Shown here: one piece after another, positions 1-4,511 of the stretch | Layout of the letters: each line of letters begins with the position of its first letter | How positions within the stretch are numbered: position 1 is the first letter of the stretch | Assembly (NCBI GenBank): GCA_012799495.1 | Contig: JAAZLD010000416.1 | Location: 1-8,118 of the forward strand | Source of the DNA: Desulfitobacterium sp. | GTDB lineage: Bacteria > Bacillota > Desulfitobacteriia > Desulfitobacteriales > Desulfitobacteriaceae | Direction of reading: 5' to 3' | Length of the DNA: 8,118 nucleotides | The notes under the pieces: model-generated | What the model saw: the letters and a program-made list of their open reading frames with translations, nothing else | The model's database searches: none | What the model was told of the DNA's origin: nothing | Made by a program: the position numbers and the translations under genes

Positions 1-211
1 AGATTTAAAAAAAGAAAAAAGGAACATAAAATAAAATGGTTATAAATAAAAATGGTTAAAATAAGGAAAATAGTAAATAGAAATTAAATATACATTGAAT
101 TATTTAATCAAAAGGGACTAATTTAAAATTTAATTAAACATACAAATTATAGTATAGTCCAATCTGATTGTTTCTTCTATATGGTTTATGAAAAATAAGC
201 TCTAATTAGAA
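1..211. other. AT-rich non-coding region upstream of spoIIR
   Basis: This stretch is strongly A+T rich and has stop codons in all frames; I find no credible ORF and no RNA gene. It contains two copies of AAAATGGTTA (33-42 and 49-58) and a short inverted pair GGACTA/TAGTCC (115-120 and 155-160). Both are weak in such biased sequence. The end of whatever gene lies to the left is not visible. Confidence 0.6.
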
Positions 212-240
212 GTCTAAGTTTGCTCCTTTTTGGACATACT
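212..240 (+). promoter_or_regulatory. Candidate sigma-F promoter of spoIIR
   Basis: GTCTA (212-216) is followed by a 15-base spacer and GGACATACT (232-240). The Bacillus sigma-F consensus is roughly GYATA, 15 bases, GGNNANANT; only one base of the -35 differs and the -10 core fits fully. Transcription would begin near 247, giving a leader of about 34 bases with AGGAG at 264-268 and the ATG at 281. spoIIR is a known sigma-F gene, so motif, spacing and gene agree. Not experimentally shown here. Confidence 0.6.
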
Positions 241-280
241 CCAAATATCAGGAGATGTTCTATAGGAGTGAGAGTTAATA

Positions 281-1024
281 ATGAAGATAAGAGATAGTGT
301 TAAAGATTGGATAGCAGTTCTTTTCCTTGGTTTATGTCTTCTGTTTTTTCAGTTAGAGGCTTTTCATTCCTCTTTCCTTTATGCACGGTCAGTAGAACAA
401 GCCAAAGATTTGGCAAATCTGGCTGAAAATATTGAGGAGTGGCAGGATTTGATCCGCTTTCACGTAGTAGCAAATTCTGATTCACCTGCGGATCAGGCAT
501 TAAAGAACTTGGTGCGTGATGAGATATTGAAAGAAGTATCTCATCAGTTAGCTTCCTCACAGTCTTTAGATGAATCACGGCAAATCCTTCTGGAACTAAG
601 GCCAACTATGGAGGAAATAACTCGCCGGGTATTAGGGGAGAAGGGTTCTGACTATGAAGTACGGACTACATATGGAGAAGAAAGCTTTCCAACAAAATCA
701 TACGGCTCATTAGTTTTACCGGCAGGGCAATATGAAGCTGTTCAGGTTGTAATTGGAGAGGGAAAGGGAGCTAATTGGTGGTGTGTTCTATTTCCTCCCC
801 TCTGCTTTGTAGATATTAAACATTCCACTGCTGTACCAGTAGATGGGAAGCCACCAGTGCCTTATAGTGGAGATATTCAGCATGGACAGAACTCGGAAAG
901 TACCCAGGATTTCGAAAATTATAAAAACACTAAGAATGATAAAAGCATTAAACACACCGAGGAGCCTCAAAAACCCAAAGTACGGTTCTGGTTCTGGGAA
1001 AAATTCATAGCTAAAAAAGGATAG
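281..1024 (+). CDS. spoIIR: Stage II sporulation protein R (SpoIIR)
   Basis: SpoIIR is the forespore-made signalling protein that crosses into the space between the two septal membranes and switches on the SpoIIGA protease, which cleaves pro-sigma-E in the mother cell. The 247-residue product starts with a charged segment and one hydrophobic stretch (about residues 10-24) that serves as signal sequence or anchor. The family signature follows: IRFHVVANSDSPADQALK, then VRDEIL (about 58-84), and later YGEESFPTKSYGSLVLPAGQY and GANWWCVLFPPLCFVD (about 130-178). After residue 185 comes a polar Asn/Lys/Glu-rich stretch of about 50 residues ending in VRFWFWEKF, so the protein is somewhat longer than the roughly 224 residues of B. 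subtilis. AGGAG at 264-268 supports this ATG. A sigma-F-like promoter lies directly upstream and a hairpin terminator downstream, so it is probably monocistronic. Confidence 0.95.
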   Translation: MKIRDSVKDWIAVLFLGLCLLFFQLEAFHSSFLYARSVEQAKDLANLAENIEEWQDLIRFHVVANSDSPADQALKNLVRDEILKEVSHQLASSQSLDESRQILLELRPTMEEITRRVLGEKGSDYEVRTTYGEESFPTKSYGSLVLPAGQYEAVQVVIGEGKGANWWCVLFPPLCFVDIKHSTAVPVDGKPPVPYSGDIQHGQNSESTQDFENYKNTKNDKSIKHTEEPQKPKVRFWFWEKFIAKKG

Positions 1025-1046
1025 TACCGAGGATATAAGAGAGGAT

Positions 1047-1089
1047 AACAAAAACGGAGTTGTGTGAATAATGACTTTCACACAACTCC
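1047..1089. terminator. Bidirectional hairpin terminator between spoIIR and the LytTR regulator
   Basis: A perfect 13-base inverted repeat, GGAGTTGTGTGAA (1056-1068) and TTCACACAACTCC (1077-1089), encloses an 8-base loop. On the minus strand the hairpin is followed by GTTTTTGTT (complement of 1047-1055), a good U-tract for the convergent regulator gene. On the plus strand the tail (TTCTAATTAAAT) is weaker, so termination of spoIIR there is probable but less efficient. Confidence 0.85.
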
Positions 1090-1155
1090 TTCTAATTAAA
1101 TCTTAAGTATTTTTTCTACTACAATCAATATCCCTTTACCCCAAAACAAATTCTT

Positions 1156-1944
1156 CTATATTCCTAGGATTTGCTTCAACTTCCGTGATTGGGTCCTACT
1201 GACTGGAACCTCGCTCCGTTCATTATCATCTACCACTATGGAATAGGTACCATTGAAATAAGGGATCAGCTCTCTCATCCGCCTGATGTTAACTAAGTAA
1301 CAGCGGTGGGTGCGGAAAAAGAGGCTGGGGTTAAGGCGAGCTTCTAATTCCCGCAAAGTAAAGCGAGTGAGATAGGATTCTTTTTGTGTTTTGGCAAATA
1401 CACTATCTTTGTCTGTATAAATATAGATGATTTCTTCTGGACGAAGTAAGATAGTTTTTCCTCGCTGCTCTGCAGGTAGTACTTCCAGGAGACGGTCGCC
1501 GTTTTCTGTGGAGCTTTTGCCATTGGAAGGTGAAGAATTGTTGGAGGTAGCTTCTCCTCCATTTTGGGCAGTTTGAGATGAGGAAAAACTCATCAGCTTC
1601 TTAATAGCTTGATCTAAGCGTTTGGGGTTGATAGGTTTGAGAAGATAATCTAGAGCGTTGACACAGAAAGCCTCTACGGCAAACTCCTCATGGGCAGTAA
1701 TGAAAATAATTGCAGGAGGATTTTCTTTTTCTCTTATTTGTCTAGCCAAATCAATCCCCTTAAGGCCAGGCATATCAATATCCAAGAAAACAACGGAATA
1801 GTCCAGATTATTGATTAATTCTAAAGCCTCAATGGCATTGGCAGCTTCCCCGATAATCTGCAAATCTGGATAATCTTGAAGAAGATAACGAAGCTCTTTA
1901 CGAGCAGGGGACTCATCATCTACTAATAGAGCACGAAACACCAT
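1156..1944 (-). CDS. LytTR-family two-component response regulator (LytR/AlgR type)
   Basis: The 262-residue protein is a phosphorylation-controlled DNA-binding regulator. Residues 1-118 form a receiver domain with the acidic pair D9/D10, phospho-acceptor D55 in VVFLDIDMPGLKG, T83 and K103 in DYLLKPI. A Ser/Asn/Gly-rich linker (about 120-150) leads to a LytTR domain (about 155-262) with ILLRPEEIIYIYTDKDS, FFRTHRCYLVNI and a closing PVSRTQSRKLKQIL. The ATG at 1944 is preceded by AAAGGAG (1960-1954, minus strand) at 9 bases. LytTR regulators usually pair with a LytS/AgrC-like kinase gene next door; neither neighbour is one, so it is an orphan in this window. It ends at a shared hairpin with spoIIR and diverges from gerM. 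Targets cannot be deduced; cell wall, competence and carbon-uptake regulons are typical of the family. Confidence 0.93.
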   Translation of the reverse strand: MVFRALLVDDESPARKELRYLLQDYPDLQIIGEAANAIEALELINNLDYSVVFLDIDMPGLKGIDLARQIREKENPPAIIFITAHEEFAVEAFCVNALDYLLKPINPKRLDQAIKKLMSFSSSQTAQNGGEATSNNSSPSNGKSSTENGDRLLEVLPAEQRGKTILLRPEEIIYIYTDKDSVFAKTQKESYLTRFTLRELEARLNPSLFFRTHRCYLVNIRRMRELIPYFNGTYSIVVDDNERSEVPVSRTQSRKLKQILGI

Positions 1945-2057
1945 GAAGCTCCACTCCTTTCCACGGAGAAAAAAACTCTTTGTTCATAATATTCTGATAT
2001 CTACTTTGAATTCCTTCTTATACCTTGGGAAAATTGTGAGAAAATCCCTATAACCTG

Positions 2058-2086
2058 TACTATTTTTTGGGACAACACCATAGGAT
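2058..2086 (+). promoter_or_regulatory. Candidate sigma-E-like promoter of gerM
   Basis: TACTATT (2058-2064) matches the sigma-E -35 consensus KMATATT at 6 of 7 positions. A 14-base spacer leads to CATAGGAT (2079-2086), which fits CATACAHT at 6 of 8. The start point would be near 2093, placing AGGAGG (2111-2116) and the ATG at usual distances. B. subtilis gerM is a mother-cell sigma-E gene, which makes the match more believable. An alternative vegetative promoter, TTGGGA (2025-2030), 18 bases, TATAAC (2049-2054), lies just upstream; both could be used. Confidence 0.45.
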
Positions 2087-2123
2087 CCTAGTAAAGTTTA
2101 GAGGTTAAATAGGAGGAACAAGG

Positions 2124-2795
2124 ATGAAAAAGCTAATTATTGCAATAGTGGGGATTCTATTACTCACTTTTTTGCCAGGGTGCAACACCTTACAAACTTT
2201 AGTGAAGGAAGATGGTGAAAAGTCTCCCTTAGGTTGGCTCGGTGAGCTAGGCCAAGAGGATGAGGAAAATATTCCTGCCACTAGCAATTTGGGAGATGGA
2301 AGAACTATAGTTCTTTATTTTCCGGATCTTAGCGGTAACGCTCTAGTGACGGAGGAACGGGATATCCCCAAAACTTTGAGCCTAGCTAGGGAAACGGTGT
2401 ACCAATGGTTAAAAGGACCTGCAGTTATGGGAGAAAGTCAATTCCCTGTGGATCCAGCCACAGAGTTGTTAGATATTGCCCTAAAAGATGGGGTAGCGGT
2501 AGTGGATCTGAGTAGGGAGTTTACTGAGGTTTTTGGGAATGTGAACCAAGAAGTAGCTGTTTATGGTTTAGTAAATACTTTAACTCAGTTTCCTACAGTA
2601 AGGGAGGTCGAATTTCGTATTGAGGGGAAACCATTAAATCAGCTAGGAAATCTGGATGTTTCCCGTTTGTCATACCGGGATGGCCTGGTCAAGGGAGAAT
2701 ATATACCTGCTAGTAAAGAGGAAAGTGGGGATAATGGAATGGTGGATTCCCCTAGCAATATCAATATATTCTCTCCAGGAGCAGAAAGGGGCTAG
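2124..2795 (+). CDS. gerM: GerMN-domain sporulation lipoprotein (GerM-like)
   Basis: The product (223 residues) begins with a lipoprotein signal peptide: MKK, a hydrophobic core, then the lipobox LPGC with the lipid-modified cysteine at residue 20. An acidic, low-complexity spacer (about 22-55) precedes one GerMN domain (about 60-175) with the family landmarks IVLYFPD, an LxGP-like WLKGP, DGVAVVDLS, and NTLTQFPTVREVEFRIEGKPL. In B. subtilis GerM is a lipoprotein with two GerMN repeats that helps assemble the SpoIIIA-SpoIIQ channel between mother cell and forespore; here there is only one domain, so exact equivalence is inferred. AGGAGG at 2111-2116, 7 bases before the ATG, supports the start. 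The tail after residue 195 is polar and probably disordered. It diverges from the response regulator and is followed by a long non-coding spacer. Confidence 0.85.
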   Translation: MKKLIIAIVGILLLTFLPGCNTLQTLVKEDGEKSPLGWLGELGQEDEENIPATSNLGDGRTIVLYFPDLSGNALVTEERDIPKTLSLARETVYQWLKGPAVMGESQFPVDPATELLDIALKDGVAVVDLSREFTEVFGNVNQEVAVYGLVNTLTQFPTVREVEFRIEGKPLNQLGNLDVSRLSYRDGLVKGEYIPASKEESGDNGMVDSPSNINIFSPGAERG

Positions 2796-2889
2796 AAACT
2801 GTTATGTTCCGTATATTAAAACACGGTTTCAAAGTTAGGGTAAAAAATATGGTTTTTATGTTAAACCTAATTATAGTAGAAAAAAACAA

Positions 2890-2974
2890 AACTGTATAGA
2901 GGAAAAATTCATTAATCCTTTAAAAGTTTGTGAAAAATCTATGAATTTTTATAATCAATCTAAACTTTACAGTT
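2890..2974. repeat. Nested and interlocking inverted repeats
   Basis: A perfect 10-base inverted repeat, AAAAATTCAT (2903-2912) and ATGAATTTTT (2941-2950), encloses a 28-base loop. It sits inside an outer pair, AACTGTA (2890-2896) and TACAGTT (2968-2974). The loop also carries AAAGTTT (2923-2929), complementary to AAACTTT (2962-2968) beyond the stem, which would allow a pseudoknot or an alternative fold. The arms are AT-rich, so the structure would be weak. Confidence 0.4.
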
Positions 2975-2984
2975 CTTATCCATA

Positions 2985-3011
2985 AGTGGATCTGGGAGTA
3001 CCGGATCCACT
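2985..3011. repeat. 27-base near-perfect palindrome / stable hairpin
   Basis: AGTGGATCTGG (2985-2995) pairs with CCGGATCCACT (3001-3011) around the loop GAGTA, giving 11 pairs with one G-T wobble. It is more GC-rich than its surroundings. Neither side has a U-tract, so it is not a standard terminator; a DNA operator, an RNA processing or stabilising hairpin for the gerM transcript, or an atypical terminator are all possible. Confidence 0.5.
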
Positions 3012-3084
3012 ACTCTCTAATATAATGAATTATGTATACATTTGTGCATAATTTCCCTAAAAAGTGTTTTTTTATTGATTTTTG

Positions 3085-3101
3085 TGCTAGAATGATTCTA
3101 G
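3085..3101 (+). promoter_or_regulatory. Extended -10 promoter overlapped by a 15-base palindrome (candidate MarR operator)
   Basis: TGCTAGAAT (3085-3093) fits the extended -10 form TGNTATAAT with one change; the -35 region is poor, as is common for such promoters. The perfect palindrome CTAGAAT-G-ATTCTAG (3087-3101) covers the -10 hexamer. It lies 47 bases before the marR ATG. MarR proteins are dimers that usually bind palindromes of about this size and often repress their own gene, so autoregulation is the natural reading, by inference. Confidence 0.5.
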
Positions 3102-3147
3102 ATAAAGAGATTGAAAATTTGAAAAATTCATTTATGGGGGTAGTGGA

Positions 3148-3654
3148 ATGGAAACTAATAAGGCACTATGCCGGGAGTTGGAAGAGGCGATTAGACGTTC
3201 GAATACGGTAATTTTCCGTCGGAGTCAAGCTCTTCTCGCCGAGATGGGGATCTCTAATCCTCAATTTAATACTTTATTGGCTCTATATGAAATGGGGCCA
3301 CTAACTATGGGAGAATTAGGCAAGCATCTTTTTGCCGCTTGTAGTACCGCTACAGATTTAGCCGATCGCCTGGAAGGTGAAGGTATGGTAGAAAGGATTC
3401 GCGATTCTCGGGATCGGCGGATCGTTCGCATGCATCTTTTACCAAGAGGACGCAAAGTAGTGGAGTTAGTGATTAACGATCGGTATAGTTTTTTAGAAGA
3501 GGTTTTGAAAGAATACACATCTGATGAACATCAAATTATGCTTGATAGCTTGCAACGATTGATTGAAAGAGTGGAAAAAGCTGACCAAGCTAAGCCAGTG
3601 GATTTAGAAGTAGTCCGTGAGATGAAAAATAAGATGATTTTAAGTATATCCTAG
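3148..3654 (+). CDS. MarR-family winged-helix transcriptional regulator
   Basis: The 168-residue protein has the MarR layout: an N-terminal dimerisation helix (about 5-30), a winged helix-turn-helix (about 40-105) with FNTLLALYEMGPLTMGELGKHL, recognition-helix segment CSTATDLADRLEGEGMVERI and the wing DSRDRRIVRMHLLPRG, then C-terminal dimerisation helices. The D-x-R-D-R-R wing is the family hallmark. Cys8 and the Cys next to the recognition helix could sense oxidants or thiols, but this is only a possibility. GGGGGT at 3136-3141 serves as ribosome site for the ATG at 3148. In B. subtilis a MarR gene (ysmB) sits next to racE and gerM, so this may be its counterpart. A palindrome on the promoter suggests self-repression. 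The ligand is unknown, and no clear terminator follows. Confidence 0.92.
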   Translation: METNKALCRELEEAIRRSNTVIFRRSQALLAEMGISNPQFNTLLALYEMGPLTMGELGKHLFAACSTATDLADRLEGEGMVERIRDSRDRRIVRMHLLPRGRKVVELVINDRYSFLEEVLKEYTSDEHQIMLDSLQRLIERVEKADQAKPVDLEVVREMKNKMILSIS

Positions 3655-3657
3655 AGG

Positions 3658-3690
3658 TTTTTATTGTTAACTGTCGAATTATAATATAAT
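3658..3690 (+). promoter_or_regulatory. Weak candidate promoter with two overlapping TATAAT hexamers before the HD-GYP gene
   Basis: Two consensus -10 hexamers overlap by one base (3680-3685 and 3685-3690). For the first, TTTTTA (3658-3663) is a poor -35 at 16 bases; for the second, TTGTTA (3664-3669) is a better hexamer but at only 15 bases. Transcription would start inside the CTATT array that follows directly. Because the -35 choices are poor, the HD-GYP gene may instead be read from the marR promoter. Confidence 0.35.
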
Positions 3691-3714
3691 CTATTCTATT
3701 CTATTCTATTCTAT
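3691..3714. repeat. Pentanucleotide tandem array (CTATT), 4.8 copies
   Basis: Four full CTATT units and a partial CTAT follow without interruption. The array is non-coding, lies immediately after two TATAAT hexamers and 58 bases before the HD-GYP start codon. Short-unit arrays of this kind are prone to copy-number change by slipped-strand mispairing. Confidence 0.9.
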
Positions 3715-3716
3715 GA

Positions 3717-3756
3717 GACTGCACCCTTGGGTTTAATTGAAGGGGATTGCTAGGTC
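3717..3756 (+). other. Bulged leader hairpin before the HD-GYP gene
   Basis: GAC (3717-3719), GCA (3721-3723) and CCCTT (3724-3728) can pair in order with AAGGG (3740-3744), TGC (3748-3750) and GTC (3754-3756), leaving an 11-base loop and small bulges. The stem ends 5 bases before the ribosome site GGAGG (3761-3765). It does not match the c-di-GMP riboswitch core I know, so it is listed only as a possible structured leader. Confidence 0.3.
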
Positions 3757-3771
3757 AGACGGAGGATAAGC

Positions 3772-4332
3772 ATGAAAAGCTGGGATATAATAAAATTCAT
3801 CCAATGGATTAAAGAAAAAGATCCTCTTACATGTAGTCATTGTAGTAAGTCAGCTGAATATGCTCTCTTCTTAGGTAAGGCAATATCTTTGGATGCTGAT
3901 GACTTAACTATTCTAAGTATTGCAGCACCTCTCCATGACCTAGGCAAGATAAAAGTACCTGATGAGATTTTGAATAAGCCTGGTGCTTTAACTATTGAAG
4001 AGTATGAAATAATCAAATACCATCCCATTTGGGGAGCGGAAATGATTTTGAGTTATGGGGATAATAATCATGATTGGCAAAGGGTGGCTGAAGTAGTCCT
4101 TAATCATCATGAGCGCTTTGATGGCAATGGTTACCCTTTAAGAGCTCCTCATAAAAAGATTCCCTTATTAGCCCAAATAATTTCTATTGCTGACGCTTAT
4201 GATGCAATGACTTCCAATCGGCCTTATCGAGCTGCTATGGAAAAAGAGGAAGCTTTAACTATTTTGCAGAAGGAAAGGGGAAAGCAGTTTCATCCGGAAT
4301 TGGTGGATGAATTTGTTCACCTATGTGCATAA
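3772..4332 (+). CDS. Stand-alone HD-GYP domain phosphohydrolase
   Basis: HD-GYP proteins are metal-dependent phosphodiesterases, best known for hydrolysing cyclic di-GMP, in the cytoplasm. This 186-residue protein is almost only the catalytic domain. The conserved residues are all visible: H23, the H55-D56 pair and K59 in LHDLGKIKVPDEIL, H84 in YHPIWGAE, H112-H113 in NHHERFDGNGYP (the GYP motif at 120-122), and D141 in IADAYDAMTSNRPYR. So it should be an active enzyme, though some family members act on other nucleotides. There is no receiver, PAS, GAF or membrane segment to bring in a signal. GGAGG at 3761-3765, 6 bases from the ATG, fixes the start. It sits between marR and murI with its own strong terminator and 117 bases after marR; co-transcription with marR is possible. 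Confidence 0.9.
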   Translation: MKSWDIIKFIQWIKEKDPLTCSHCSKSAEYALFLGKAISLDADDLTILSIAAPLHDLGKIKVPDEILNKPGALTIEEYEIIKYHPIWGAEMILSYGDNNHDWQRVAEVVLNHHERFDGNGYPLRAPHKKIPLLAQIISIADAYDAMTSNRPYRAAMEKEEALTILQKERGKQFHPELVDEFVHLCA

Positions 4333-4368
4333 AAATAGGTATAGAATTTTGCAAATGTTTAAGGATAT

Positions 4369-4402
4369 GGACGAGGGTTAAGATCCTCGTCCTTTTATTT
4401 TT
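4369..4402 (+). terminator. Rho-independent terminator after the HD-GYP gene
   Basis: GGACGAGG (4369-4376) and CCTCGTCC (4385-4392) form an 8-base perfect GC-rich stem with an 8-base loop, followed by TTTTATTTTT (4393-4402). It separates the HD-GYP unit from murI. Confidence 0.93.
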
Positions 4403-4406
4403 CCTG

Positions 4407-4454
4407 GAACTTCTGACAAATGAACTTCTGTTCAAGGCCCGGGAGTTATATAAT
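4407..4454 (+). promoter_or_regulatory. murI upstream region: LexA-box-like palindrome and TATAAT
   Basis: TGAAC-TTCT-GTTCA (4421-4434) contains GAAC, four bases, GTTC, the core of the Gram-positive LexA (SOS) box. GAACTTCTG occurs twice (4407-4415 and 4422-4430). A consensus TATAAT lies at 4449-4454; a 17-base spacer would put the -35 at 4426-4431 (TTCTGT, poor), inside the palindrome, so a bound repressor there would block the promoter. murI is not a classical SOS gene, and eight fixed bases can occur by chance. Confidence 0.4.
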
Positions 4455-4511
4455 GTTATAGTAATGTTTTTCTTCAGAAAGATAGATATATGAAATCTGG
4501 AGGTTTTTTAT

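Larger units (their letters stand above)
2796..3084. other. Long AT-rich spacer with several inverted repeats, no gene
   Basis: No credible coding sequence is present between gerM and the marR promoter. Structures seen from left to right are: a weak hairpin directly after gerM (GAAACTGT 2795-2802 with ACGGTTTC 2823-2830, no U-tract); a bulged stem-loop (TTAGG/CCTAA at 2835-2839/2866-2870 with inner TAAAAA/TTTTTA at 2841-2846/2853-2858); the inverted repeats at 2890-2974; the 27-base palindrome at 2985-3011; a perfect TATAAT (3021-3026) without a recognisable -35; and AATTATG/CATAATT (3028-3034/3047-3053) around the palindrome TGTATACA. This density might mark a small RNA or regulatory region, or may merely reflect base composition. 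Confidence 0.5.

Noticed and set aside
33..160. Repeated AAAATGGTTA and the inverted pair GGACTA/TAGTCC in the left-hand AT-rich region
   Set aside because: Only two short copies and six-base arms 34 bases apart in highly biased sequence; nothing beyond chance.
788..1081. 97-codon minus-strand open frame over the end of spoIIR
   Set aside because: It is antisense to clearly conserved SpoIIR sequence and runs through the terminator hairpin; the translation resembles no family I know.
2795..2830. Hairpin GAAACTGT/ACGGTTTC directly after gerM as a terminator
   Set aside because: The stem has a wobble pair, the loop is 20 bases and no U-tract follows, so it does not qualify as an intrinsic terminator.
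2656..2838. 60-codon plus-strand frame overlapping the end of gerM
   Set aside because: Out of frame with the GerM protein, no ribosome site of its own, and low-complexity product; a shadow frame.
3717..3771. A c-di-GMP riboswitch before the HD-GYP gene
   Set aside because: The leader is too short and lacks the conserved core of the c-di-GMP-I class; only a simple bulged hairpin is visible.
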